Both the position numbers and the translations under genes were made by a program. From positions 34,902-98,901 of the forward strand of contig NZ_QXIL01000008.1 of NCBI RefSeq assembly GCF_004115745.1: a stretch of 64,000 nucleotides of DNA, written 5' to 3'. A model generated the notes under the pieces. That model was not told the DNA's origin, searched no databases, and saw nothing but the letters and a program-made list of their open reading frames with translations. This document shows, piece after piece, positions 42,338 to 51,499 of the stretch; the first letter of the stretch is position 1, and each line of letters starts with the position of its first letter. This DNA comes from Levilactobacillus suantsaii (GTDB taxonomy: Bacteria; Bacillota; Bacilli; Lactobacillales; Lactobacillaceae).

Positions 42338-44227
42338 ATGTTGAAACAGAAACTGTTCAATGAACAAATAAAAGCGAACCCACTCCGGAGTAAAACTGAT
42401 GTGAAATCAGCGTTACTCGATATTTTACGGCCGGCTATGGCAGTCTTAGCCCAACAAAAACAAAAGGGTCATTTCCGGATGAGTGACAGTGGGGCGGTCT
42501 ACTTACAAGAAAAGACTGAAATCGAAGGCTTCATGCGGTTGTTGTGGGGCCTTGGTCCGTTCTTTAGCAACGCCGAGAACATTCAAGAATACCCCGATTG
42601 GTTTGAACTCGTTACTCAGGGTATCTTAGCCGGAGTTGCTCCCGATTCAGATAGCTACTGGGGAGGCGACCTGGGCGATTACGACCAACTCTTCGTTGAA
42701 ATGGGTGCCCTGACGGCATTCTTGTACGAGACTAAGCCGAACTTCTGGGACAGCCTGTCTGTGACTCAGCAAAAGCAAATCATCGATTGGATGGATCAGG
42801 TCAATGGTAGAGTTGTGCCGAAGACTAACTGGCTTTTCTTCCGGGCAATGGTCAATAAGTTCATCACGGACACGGGTTACGCGGATCATTCGCAATTGGT
42901 GGCTGACGATTATGCCATTACCAACACTCACTACTTAGACCATGGTTGGTCGTACGATGGTTACAAGAACCAAATTGACAATTACATTCCGTTCGCGTAC
43001 CAGTTCTTTACCCTGCTGACCGTAGGATTGACCGACTGGCAAGGCGATGAAGCCACGCTTCTGCGGCAACGAGCCAAGGCGTTCGTACCAAGTTATGCTA
43101 ACTGGTTTGCGGCAGACGGGGCGGCGTTACCGTATGGACGGAGCCTAGATTATCGGTTTGCCCAAGCGGCTTTTTGGGCCGTAGCGGCGTATGCTCACAT
43201 TGACTTACCTGAAGGTTATACATTGGGTGACGTCAAGCACCTATTACTTAATAATCTGCGTTGGTGGTTCCAACAGAACATCTTTACAACGGATGGCTTA
43301 CTGCCAATTGGGTATGCTTACCCGAATATGGTCTTTGCCGAAGGCTATAACGGACCAGCTTCTGCTTACTGGGCCTTAAAGACTTTCATCTTCTACGCAC
43401 TCCCTGATGATGATCCATTCTGGACCGTCAAGGAAAGTGAAGACTTCAAGTTTGTGCCGTTGAAGAAGCAACCCGAACCACGGATGCTAGTTGCCCACAG
43501 TAAACACGGCTTAGAAGTTCAGGCCTTTACCGCGGGGCAACACTCTCACGAACACGCTGAAGGCGCCGCAAAATACGAAAAGTACGTTTATTCCTCAACT
43601 TTTGGCTTCAGCACCCCTAAGGAATCAGTTTTGCTCAAACAATGTGCCTTTGACAATACATTAGGTATTTCCGAATCGGAGAATTTCTGGCGGACGGCTT
43701 TCAAGTATCAGGACTATCAGATTCATGACGACTACGTTTACTCGGATTGGCAACCATGGTCGGACGTGGAGATTAAAAATTACATTATTCCGGATATGCC
43801 ATGGTACGTTCGGGTTCACCAAATCAAGACGTCGCGGAAATTACACGTTGCTGAAGGGAGCTTCTCGGCACCGGATAGCGGATCACCTGACGAACAAGTT
43901 GTACCGGTTCAAGCCAAGAACGCGGTCTTCTACCAGACGCGGGTCGGGATTACCGGTTTGGTCGGCTTATCAGATGATTTGAAGGTCGAATTGTCCGAAC
44001 CGGAACCTAACACTAGCATCTACTTCCCGAAAACGAAGATTCCGTTACAAACAGGGATCTTGGAACCTGGAGACTACACGCTGGTATCCTTGTACTTAGG
44101 TGACCGGGAGCTCGAAAGCTTGGATGCACAGGGTCACATTCAGATTCCAACGGTGGCATTAGTCGGCAATCAAATTAAGATTACGGCCGCAGGAAAGACT
44201 AAGACGGTCACGTTAGCAGAATTTTAG
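42338..44227 (+). CDS. DUF2264 family protein, probable glycoside hydrolase
   Basis: The 629-residue protein has an alpha-helical N-terminal half (about residues 20-380, with TEIEGFMRLLWGLGPF, WSYDGYKNQIDNYIPFAYQFFTLL in parts, and YGRSLDYRFAQAAFWA). This is the DUF2264 pattern and resembles an (alpha/alpha)n barrel. The C-terminal half is beta-rich. DUF2264 proteins have been associated with a beta-glucuronidase family (GH154, from memory), which would suit the adjacent GH2 beta-glucuronidase. No signal peptide is seen, so it acts in the cytoplasm. ATG 42338 follows AGGAGG. The next gene follows by 13 bases. Confidence 0.8.
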   Translation: MLKQKLFNEQIKANPLRSKTDVKSALLDILRPAMAVLAQQKQKGHFRMSDSGAVYLQEKTEIEGFMRLLWGLGPFFSNAENIQEYPDWFELVTQGILAGVAPDSDSYWGGDLGDYDQLFVEMGALTAFLYETKPNFWDSLSVTQQKQIIDWMDQVNGRVVPKTNWLFFRAMVNKFITDTGYADHSQLVADDYAITNTHYLDHGWSYDGYKNQIDNYIPFAYQFFTLLTVGLTDWQGDEATLLRQRAKAFVPSYANWFAADGAALPYGRSLDYRFAQAAFWAVAAYAHIDLPEGYTLGDVKHLLLNNLRWWFQQNIFTTDGLLPIGYAYPNMVFAEGYNGPASAYWALKTFIFYALPDDDPFWTVKESEDFKFVPLKKQPEPRMLVAHSKHGLEVQAFTAGQHSHEHAEGAAKYEKYVYSSTFGFSTPKESVLLKQCAFDNTLGISESENFWRTAFKYQDYQIHDDYVYSDWQPWSDVEIKNYIIPDMPWYVRVHQIKTSRKLHVAEGSFSAPDSGSPDEQVVPVQAKNAVFYQTRVGITGLVGLSDDLKVELSEPEPNTSIYFPKTKIPLQTGILEPGDYTLVSLYLGDRELESLDAQGHIQIPTVALVGNQIKITAAGKTKTVTLAEF

Positions 44228-44240
44228 GAGGTCGTGACGT

Positions 44241-46052
44241 ATGGAAAAAGAACTTTTATATCCCGTCATGAATCAATACCGGTTTGATCAAAAACTGGAT
44301 GGTTTATGGGATTTTCAATTTGATGAGGCGGCTCAAGGGGATGCCCAAGGGTGGCCCGAAAACGGGTTATCAGCGGCAATTCAAATGCCGGTGCCCGCTA
44401 GCTTCAACGATTTCTTTACAGATAAAGCATCTCGCGAGTATACCGGAGACTTCTGGTATGCCAAGCGCGTCTTTGTCCTGAGTACGTTGAAGGGCCGGAC
44501 CATTGCATTACGGTTCGGTGCCGCCACGCACCGGGCAGTCGTGTACGTTAATGGTCAGGAAATTCGCCGGCACGAAGGTGGGTTTCTCCCGTTTACGGCG
44601 GATATCACAGCGGAAGTTAAGTTTGACCAGGAGAACCTAGTGGTCGTTAAACTGAACAACGAACTGCATCGGGATGCTTTACCGGCCGGGGATACGACGG
44701 TATTGAAAAACGGTAAAAAGATGGCGAAACCCTTCTTTGATTTTTACAATTATTCGGGGTTGAACCGTAGTGTGCACCTACTGGCGTTGCCGCAAGACCG
44801 GGTCACGGACTACACCGTAACGACCAGTTTAGTTGGACAAACGGCTCACGTGGCTTATCGAGTTACCACCAGCCAAGCCACGGCTCAAGTCACCGTGACA
44901 TTGCAAGACGTCGACGGGACCGTTGTGGCCACGGGACATGGTCGCCAAGGTGACTTAGTGGTTGACCAGCCCCATCTGTGGAACGTGCGGGCGGCGTATC
45001 TTTATACGCTACATATTCAGTTGACGACGGCTGATCAAGTGGTCGATGAGTACCATGATCAAATTGGGTTGCGGACCGTTAAGATTGAGGGCCACCAGAT
45101 TCTGGTTAATGGCAAGCCGGTCTACCTGAAGGGGTTTGGCCGTCACGAAGACAGCATTTATGCTGGACGGGCCTTTGACCTGAACGTTGAAAAGCGTGAC
45201 TTCGAACTGATGAAGTGGATGGGGGCTAATTCTTTCCGGACCTCGCATTACCCATACGATGAAGAGGTCTATCGCTTTGCTGACCGAGAAGGGTTCTTGA
45301 TCATTGATGAAGTGCCAGCGGTTGGCTTCAAGATGGCCGCAGCTAGCTTCCTGGGTGGCTTGGATCAATCCTTCTTCGATGGAGATTGGACGACAGCCCT
45401 TTACCAGAAGCACCTCGATCAAATTACCGATATGATTCACCGGGATAAGAACCATCCTAGTGTCTTGGCATGGAGTCTGTTGAATGAACCTGATACGTCG
45501 TCAAAGTCGGCAGTGCCGTACTTTGAAAAGTTGTTCCATGATACTAAAGATTTGGATCCCGACCAGCGGCCGCGGACCTTCACGTTGAACGAAGATGATA
45601 CGTTTGAGACGTCGTATTGCAAGCAGTTCCCTGACTTCTACTTACTGAACCGGTACCCAGGCTGGTACCATAAGTGGGGTTATGAGATTTCGGACGGTGA
45701 AGCAGGCCTGCGCGCTGAACTGGACCAGTGGCAAGCTTCCGATATTGATAAACCCGTGGTCTTCTCCGAATTTGGGGCGGATACTGAACCTGGTTTACAC
45801 AAATTACCATCGGTTATGTGGAGTGAAGAGTACCAGATTGAACTGTTACAAATGTTCGACCGGGTCTTTGATTCCTACGACTTTATCCGGGGGGAACAAC
45901 CTTGGAACTTGGCCGATTTCCAAACGGTCGAAGGCAACATGCGGGTCAACGGCAACAAGAAGGGCCTGTTCACACGGGATCGGCAACCGAAAGCGGCGGC
46001 TTTCTACCTGCGGCAACGGTGGCATCAGATTCATAATGATTTTAAAAATTAG
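44241..46052 (+). CDS. uidA: Beta-glucuronidase (GH2)
   Basis: The 603-residue enzyme hydrolyses beta-D-glucuronides. Domains run in the usual order: sugar-binding jelly roll (1-180), Ig-like domain (about 185-280) and TIM barrel. Glu416 in LLNEPDT is the acid/base, and Glu510 in FSEFGAD is the nucleophile. NKKG at 572-575 gives the N-x-K pair (Asn572, Lys574) that recognises the glucuronic acid carboxylate, which separates it from beta-galactosidases. No signal peptide. ATG 44241 follows AGGAGG. It is the last gene of the operon, and a strong terminator follows. Confidence 0.95.
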   Translation: MEKELLYPVMNQYRFDQKLDGLWDFQFDEAAQGDAQGWPENGLSAAIQMPVPASFNDFFTDKASREYTGDFWYAKRVFVLSTLKGRTIALRFGAATHRAVVYVNGQEIRRHEGGFLPFTADITAEVKFDQENLVVVKLNNELHRDALPAGDTTVLKNGKKMAKPFFDFYNYSGLNRSVHLLALPQDRVTDYTVTTSLVGQTAHVAYRVTTSQATAQVTVTLQDVDGTVVATGHGRQGDLVVDQPHLWNVRAAYLYTLHIQLTTADQVVDEYHDQIGLRTVKIEGHQILVNGKPVYLKGFGRHEDSIYAGRAFDLNVEKRDFELMKWMGANSFRTSHYPYDEEVYRFADREGFLIIDEVPAVGFKMAAASFLGGLDQSFFDGDWTTALYQKHLDQITDMIHRDKNHPSVLAWSLLNEPDTSSKSAVPYFEKLFHDTKDLDPDQRPRTFTLNEDDTFETSYCKQFPDFYLLNRYPGWYHKWGYEISDGEAGLRAELDQWQASDIDKPVVFSEFGADTEPGLHKLPSVMWSEEYQIELLQMFDRVFDSYDFIRGEQPWNLADFQTVEGNMRVNGNKKGLFTRDRQPKAAAFYLRQRWHQIHNDFKN

Positions 46053-46110
46053 GATTGGGGCTTAGTTGGAGTTTGTGAAGACTGTGATACGTCCTGGTCA
46101 TAACTGACTA

Positions 46111-46153
46111 AACAGGCCCCGTCCCATCAAATGCTGATGAGGCGGGGCCTGTT
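46111..46153. terminator. Bidirectional terminator between the uidA and LacI genes
   Basis: AACAGGCCCCG..CATCA pairs with TGATG..CGGGGCCTGTT between convergent genes. Confidence 0.85.
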
Positions 46154-46169
46154 GTTGAAAGTTTCGGTG

Positions 46170-47165
46170 TTAGAGGCTACTATCTCGATGAATAATCTGG
46201 GTGCTAATGACGACAGATTCCGGAACCTTATGGGGATTTTTGAGTTGTTCGCGGAGTAATTCAAATGCGCGCTCACCCATGATTTCGGTGTGCACATGAG
46301 CAGTTGTCAACGCAGGATAAGCGTATTTTGCAATCGCGACATCGTTGAAGCTGACGATGCTGACCCGGTCAGGCACCGTAATCTCACATTCCTTTAAAGC
46401 GTTGAGCGCACCGATGGCCATAGAGTCACTTCCGATGATAAAAGCGTGGGGAAGCTGGTCTTGTAATTGGTCGATAGCTTGCAACATGAGCGAGTGACCA
46501 GAGTCGGGACCATACGTGCCGGCGTAAAGAAAGTCGGGATTGAAGAGCCCTTCGTGAGTCATTCGGGTACGGTAAGTCGTTGCCCGGGGATCGTAAATGG
46601 CTTGGTGTTCGGTCTGGGTTTTTTCCTGACCAGCCAGCAATCCAATATCTTGAATTCCTAATTCCAGAAAATGTGTGATCATCCAGTTGATAGGCGTTAA
46701 GAAGTCGCTTTGTACGCTATCGAAGCCGTACAGCAGATAATTTTGACCGATGAATACCAATGGTCGTTTTAAGGCGGCTAACTGGTCAATCTCGGAGGCG
46801 TCGTATTTACCTACGGCGATGATTCCGGTGTAACCACTTAGGTCAATGTTTTGCAGGTTGTTAAAGGAAATCGTATCGATAGAAACGCCACTAGTTTGGG
46901 CTTTTGTTTCGATACCGTACTGAATCTGGTAGTAGTAGAGGTCGTTGAGCTCTTCTTTATCGGAGTGCCATTGAATGATGGCGACCTTGTCCCCGGATTG
47001 TTTAACCTTTTTAGTGCGTTTCTTGTATTGAAGCTTCTCAGCGACCTCGAGGACTTTTCGCCGGGTTGGTTCACTGACGGCTAACGTTTGGTCATAGTTC
47101 AGAATTCGTGACACGGTAGACGCAGAAACGCCGGCGTGTTGGGCCACGTCTTTAATGGTTGTCAT
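46170..47165 (-). CDS. LacI family transcriptional regulator of the glucuronide/galactoside locus
   Basis: The protein has about 331 residues. The LacI helix-turn-helix reads TTIKDVAQHAGVSASTVSRILN. The sugar-binding core contains IIAVGKYD, the PHAFIIGSDSMAIGALNAL stretch and VSIVSFNDVAIAKYAYPALTT. ATG 47165 lies 7 bases after GGAGG; a longer frame to 47204 is not supported. It lies between the uidA operon and a GH59 gene and is divergent from the latter. A palindrome shared by both promoters is its probable operator. The effector is probably the imported sugar. Confidence 0.9.
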   Translation of the reverse strand: MTTIKDVAQHAGVSASTVSRILNYDQTLAVSEPTRRKVLEVAEKLQYKKRTKKVKQSGDKVAIIQWHSDKEELNDLYYYQIQYGIETKAQTSGVSIDTISFNNLQNIDLSGYTGIIAVGKYDASEIDQLAALKRPLVFIGQNYLLYGFDSVQSDFLTPINWMITHFLELGIQDIGLLAGQEKTQTEHQAIYDPRATTYRTRMTHEGLFNPDFLYAGTYGPDSGHSLMLQAIDQLQDQLPHAFIIGSDSMAIGALNALKECEITVPDRVSIVSFNDVAIAKYAYPALTTAHVHTEIMGERAFELLREQLKNPHKVPESVVISTQIIHRDSSL

Positions 47166-47247
47166 ACAACGCCTCCCCCAATCTAAAAATGAATTAGCGT
47201 TCATTTACAGGACGCCTTGTCATCATTATAGCGTATATTTGCAAAAG

Positions 47248-47258
47248 TTTTAGTAAAA
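47248..47258. promoter_or_regulatory. LacI-type operator between the LacI and GH59 genes
   Basis: TTTTAGTAAAA is a palindrome around a central G and is identical to the site at 40789-40799 read on the other strand. A further TTTACTA half-site lies at about 47280. Its place in the divergent region would allow control of both genes. Confidence 0.7.
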
Positions 47259-47302
47259 TTGTCCGTAATAGTCATAAGATTTACTATGGGAGTGAAACTC
47301 AA

Positions 47303-49834
47303 ATGGTCAAGACAACAGAAATTACTATCGATGGGCAGCTGTTGGATACGGCGGCTCAGGACGCCAATACGTTTAAAGGATTTGGCTACCTGAGTTGTAA
47401 CAATTCGTCGCGGTTGTTGCTGGATTACAAGTGGGAGCATCCTGAGAGTTACCAACAAATCCTCCAAATCTTATTTGGGGGTCCGCACCCACTAATTACG
47501 ATGATCAAGGTTGAATTGGGTGACGATGCCAATACCTCGTCAGGTACAGAACCCGCAACGAAACGTTCGGCCACGGAACCAGCCAACGTGTTGCGTGGTG
47601 CCGGTTATCAGTTAATTGCGGATGCCAAGAAGATAAATCCTAAGTTGAAGACCTGTTTGTTACGGTGGGGAGAACCAGGTTACTTGCGTCCCTTGTGGCA
47701 AGCAGTTAAGAGCGCCGACCCGGACCAAAAGGTACCCGTAACGGCCTATGAACCGATGTATCAACTTTATAAACAAACTGTCGTAGCAGCCTACCAACAG
47801 TTCGGATACCTCTTTGATTATATTGACCCCGACCGTAACGAGACCAAACATCCGATGTACCGGTGGATTAAATGGTTTAGTGACCGCGTGCAAGGCGACC
47901 AGGATTTTCCCCAGGATTTTCCGGTAACCCGCTATCAACGTCTCAAAATCATTGCGGCGGACCAAAATTACGAAACGGATTTTGGGGATGCTATGTTGGC
48001 GGATGCTGACCTCTTAGAGCGGGTCGCGGCCGTGGGTTATCACTACAATACAGATGATGGCCCCCAGCATCCGTACACCCAATTGGCAGATCATAAGCAC
48101 CGTGAAGTGTGGTACAGCGAAGGAATTGCGCCGATGACCTTTGGCCAATATCGAGTTCGAGCTACGTCTGGTGACGGTATTGGCGGCAAGCAAAGTGGGT
48201 TGGATGTGGCGAACCGGTTAATTAAGAGCTACGTCAACTCACGACGGAGCCTGTATATCTTTCAACCGGCCGTTTCAGCGTATTATCCTGGCGTCAATTA
48301 CAGCCATAAAGAATTGATTACGGCGAATCATCCGTGGTCCGGGTACTACGAGGTGGATAATGTGGGACTTCAGATTCTGCGTCATTTCACGGACTTTGCT
48401 CATGCCGGTTGGGCGAGTGACCAGGCTTGGCGTTATCTGACCAGTGCTTGTGGTAGTGGCGTTGGTGGTACGGAAAACTTGGACACGCACACGGAATCCC
48501 CAAGTTATCTAACTCTGATGGCACCGAGTAAAAAAGATTATTCAATTATTATGGTCAATGACAGTTCAGTTTCCCGCCAGTATCAAGTTACCGTTAAACA
48601 TTTACCGGGTGCGCCGCAAAGCTTGGGGGTGTGGCAATCCAGTGGACCAACTAGTCCTGCCGAAGCTTACGATACCAACTTAAAAGCCTATCTGGGGCGC
48701 TTGACTATTCAGGACGGTCAAGTCACCATAACGATAGCGCCTCACGCAATTTTAACGGCGACAACGCTCGATTTAGCAACGGATTCTACCGTACAATACA
48801 CGCGGCAAATGGCTACCCAACCTAATGAAGTGTTGATGGCTAATCACGAGAACTTTTACCAGGATGATTTTGCCTATGCGCAACGTTACCAGACAGAACG
48901 GGGAGGAACGCCACGGTACACCACGGACCAGGGTGGTGCCTTCGAAGTTCAAGTACAAGCTGGACACGGCGTTTTGCGACAAAAGATTAGTGAACAGGAG
49001 CGAGCGTTAGACTGGGAACAGTCGTACGCGCCGAATCTAACGCTGGGGGATGACCGGTGGCACGACTACATGGTCGTAGTCACGATGGCTTTTGACACAC
49101 AGTTACAGCAAAATTCACCGGATGGCAATTACTTTGGTATCGGTCTTTACCAGCTTACCGATGTTAAGGGGCGGTTGGAAAGTGCGCCGTATGTCTTTAA
49201 ACTGTCAGTTGATGGCAGTTGTCGGCTCATCATAGAAGATCAGGTTATGGAGTTAGGTAACGTACCCGAATTTGACGCGACCACGGCCCATGTGGTCAGT
49301 TTTGGGGTGATTGGTAATCAGTTAACAGCTCAGGTTGACCATCAGGTGATCTTAACAACAGTCGTCACGGATAACCCACATTATAGCGGACGGGTCAAAC
49401 TGGGGAGCGGCTATTATCACACCATCATCAGCCAAATCAGTGTACGGCGAACTAATTTAGTTGGCGGCGTTCAGTATCAACGGCTGGATGATCTAGATAC
49501 CCAGATCAATTACCGGGGCAATTGGACCCATCGTTGCGGGTTAGGCAATACCATTTGGAACCGGACACTTTCGACTGGCTCGGCTGGCACGACAACGCAG
49601 GTCAGCTTTGATTTTACTGGTACGGGATTTGCCTTGTATGGTCGCCAAGAAACGCTTAGTCACCTTAGTCTGGAAGTTGACGGCCAGGTGCTTAGGCCCG
49701 ATGTTATTCCCCAGACTGCAACGGATAAAAGTGAAAATATCACGTTGTTTGGACTGACACCCACTACTCATCACGTGGTGGTTACGGTGACGGCAGGCCA
49801 CTATACATTAGACGCCGTTGGCTGCTATCGTTAA
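47303..49834 (+). CDS. GH59 family glycosidase (galactocerebrosidase-like beta-galactosidase)
   Basis: The 843-residue protein opens with FKGFGYLSCNNSSRLLLDY and ITMIKVELGDDANTSSGTEP, which match the GH59 N-terminal pattern. The acid/base Glu180 is in DPDRNE and the nucleophile Glu273 in VWYSEG, close to Glu182 and Glu258 of mammalian GALC. After the TIM barrel come a beta-sandwich and a laminin G-like C-terminal region. No signal peptide, so it is a cytoplasmic enzyme and lipids are unlikely substrates; a beta-galactosyl oligosaccharide is more plausible. ATG 47303 lies after a weak GGGAG. Divergent from a LacI regulator. Confidence 0.85.
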   Translation: MVKTTEITIDGQLLDTAAQDANTFKGFGYLSCNNSSRLLLDYKWEHPESYQQILQILFGGPHPLITMIKVELGDDANTSSGTEPATKRSATEPANVLRGAGYQLIADAKKINPKLKTCLLRWGEPGYLRPLWQAVKSADPDQKVPVTAYEPMYQLYKQTVVAAYQQFGYLFDYIDPDRNETKHPMYRWIKWFSDRVQGDQDFPQDFPVTRYQRLKIIAADQNYETDFGDAMLADADLLERVAAVGYHYNTDDGPQHPYTQLADHKHREVWYSEGIAPMTFGQYRVRATSGDGIGGKQSGLDVANRLIKSYVNSRRSLYIFQPAVSAYYPGVNYSHKELITANHPWSGYYEVDNVGLQILRHFTDFAHAGWASDQAWRYLTSACGSGVGGTENLDTHTESPSYLTLMAPSKKDYSIIMVNDSSVSRQYQVTVKHLPGAPQSLGVWQSSGPTSPAEAYDTNLKAYLGRLTIQDGQVTITIAPHAILTATTLDLATDSTVQYTRQMATQPNEVLMANHENFYQDDFAYAQRYQTERGGTPRYTTDQGGAFEVQVQAGHGVLRQKISEQERALDWEQSYAPNLTLGDDRWHDYMVVVTMAFDTQLQQNSPDGNYFGIGLYQLTDVKGRLESAPYVFKLSVDGSCRLIIEDQVMELGNVPEFDATTAHVVSFGVIGNQLTAQVDHQVILTTVVTDNPHYSGRVKLGSGYYHTIISQISVRRTNLVGGVQYQRLDDLDTQINYRGNWTHRCGLGNTIWNRTLSTGSAGTTTQVSFDFTGTGFALYGRQETLSHLSLEVDGQVLRPDVIPQTATDKSENITLFGLTPTTHHVVVTVTAGHYTLDAVGCYR

Positions 49835-49852
49835 TTAAATAGTGCAATCAAA

Positions 49853-49892
49853 AAACGACTCACGGCAAAGAAACTTTTGTCGTGAGTCGTTT
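49853..49892. terminator. Bidirectional terminator between the GH59 and MFS genes
   Basis: AAACGACTCACG (49853-49864) pairs with CGTGAGTCGTTT (49881-49892), with inner CAAA/TTTG pairing. Confidence 0.9.
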
Positions 49893-49899
49893 CAGGATT

Positions 49900-51285
49900 T
49901 TAAGACGCCTTAACCGTCCGGGCCAAATCGGGTTGCCGGCGGAGTTGCCGCGCGACAACGAGGGAAGCGATCAACAACAGTAGGCAGACCAAGAAACCGG
50001 CCTCGATGCCGTAACGGCCGTCACCAGGCGTGCGGTCGTTGACCACGGCGACCACCGCGATGATAATCGCCGTCCCAAAGGAGGCTGCAACCTGGCGAAT
50101 CGTGTTGAACGTTGCCACACCATCGGGCACCATATCATAGGGCAACAGGCCCAATGCGTGGGTCTGAATGGGGATCAGCATGGTGACTAACCCCAACTGG
50201 CGGACCGCCTGGAAGACGGCCAGGACCCAGGCCGAACTTTCGGTACCGACGAAGGCTTGCATCAGCGTGCCGACACAGTCGATACACAGGCCAGTAAAGA
50301 CCAATTTCCGGACCGAGATGCGGTCATAAAGCCGGCCACTCAGTCGGGACAGGGTTCCAGTCAACAAGGCGCCAGGCAGGATGACCAGCCCGGAGACCAG
50401 GGCGCTACGGTGTTGAATCGTTTGGATCAATAACGGTAACAGAATGGTATTACCATACATGGTGGCGACAATCAGCATGTTGACCACTGTGGCCACCACG
50501 AACTGCTGGTGGTTAAAGACGTGCAGGTTGATCAGAGGATCAGTACTGTGTCGTTGGGTGAGGTAAAAAATACCCGTAAAGATAGCGCCGACCACGACCA
50601 GACCGCCAACCTGCCAGGACAGAAAGTTGGCCGTAGAGATGTTAGACAAGCCCATCAGGACCGCCCAGAGCCCCAGACTGATGATAATCAACCCGCGTAA
50701 GTCAAACTGCGGGGCTTCATTATGGGGAATCTTGGGCAGAATGATGATTGAAGCAATCAAGGTCGCCACGATGAACGGTAGAATGATGATGAACAGGTAT
50801 CGCCAGGACAAGTAGTCCAGAATGACTCCGGACACGGTGGGCCCGATAATGGGGGAGAAATTGAAGGCTAGTCCAATAATCCCCATGATGGCGCCCTTCT
50901 TTTCGGGCTTAGCGTAACGAATCGCCAGCACGTTGACTAAGGGCATCATCATCCCGGCGCCCATAGCTTGAATCATCCGGGCGAAGATGACCAGGATGAA
51001 CTGGTGGCAGAGTGCGCCGAGCAAGGTACCCAGCAAGAAGATGGTGGTCGCCAATATGTAGAGGTTTCGAAACATGAAGCGTTTGATCAGGTAGGCACTC
51101 ACCGGAATCATCAAAGCGTTGACCAGCATATAACCGTTGGTCACCCATTGCACCCGGGCTTCCCCGACGTGAAACGCGGTCATTAACTGGGGCAGTCCCG
51201 TGTTAATCAAAGTGGAACACAGAATCCCAAAGAAGGTTCCAAAGACCATGACAATTAATGATCGGGAGATCCTTTTATTCGTCAT
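49900..51285 (-). CDS. MFS efflux protein, DHA2 (EmrB/QacA) family
   Basis: The 461-residue protein has about fourteen helices. DHA2 features include LINTGLPQLMTAFHVGEARVQWVTNGYML in the first helix-loop, RMIQAMGAGMMMPL (motif C region) and GPTVSGVILDYLSWRYLF. These are multidrug or toxic-compound proton antiporters. ATG 51285 on the minus strand follows AAAGGATAATT. The gene is convergent with the GH59 gene and divergent from an amino acid permease. No dedicated regulator is adjacent, and the substrate is unknown. Confidence 0.9.
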   Translation of the reverse strand: MTNKRISRSLIVMVFGTFFGILCSTLINTGLPQLMTAFHVGEARVQWVTNGYMLVNALMIPVSAYLIKRFMFRNLYILATTIFLLGTLLGALCHQFILVIFARMIQAMGAGMMMPLVNVLAIRYAKPEKKGAIMGIIGLAFNFSPIIGPTVSGVILDYLSWRYLFIIILPFIVATLIASIIILPKIPHNEAPQFDLRGLIIISLGLWAVLMGLSNISTANFLSWQVGGLVVVGAIFTGIFYLTQRHSTDPLINLHVFNHQQFVVATVVNMLIVATMYGNTILLPLLIQTIQHRSALVSGLVILPGALLTGTLSRLSGRLYDRISVRKLVFTGLCIDCVGTLMQAFVGTESSAWVLAVFQAVRQLGLVTMLIPIQTHALGLLPYDMVPDGVATFNTIRQVAASFGTAIIIAVVAVVNDRTPGDGRYGIEAGFLVCLLLLIASLVVARQLRRQPDLARTVKAS

Positions 51286-51394
51286 TAAAAAATTATCCTT
51301 TCAAAATTATTGTTCGGCAAAAATCATTACAAGGTTCCATTATAGAGGTTTTTCCGTCAAGTGGAGCAGTGAATTTCTCGCGGGGGACTTCTAA

Positions 51395-51423
51395 TTGCGT
51401 CGGTCGGACAAGTTCAGTATACT
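51395..51423 (+). promoter_or_regulatory. Promoter of the amino acid permease gene
   Basis: TTGCGT (51395-51400), a 17-base spacer and TATACT (51418-51423). Confidence 0.65.
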
Positions 51424-51499
51424 GTAACCTAACCCAGTAAATTTTTGGCTGACTAAAAAGCGGTCTTGTGGGTATGAGAGAAGAAAGAGATGGAGAAAT

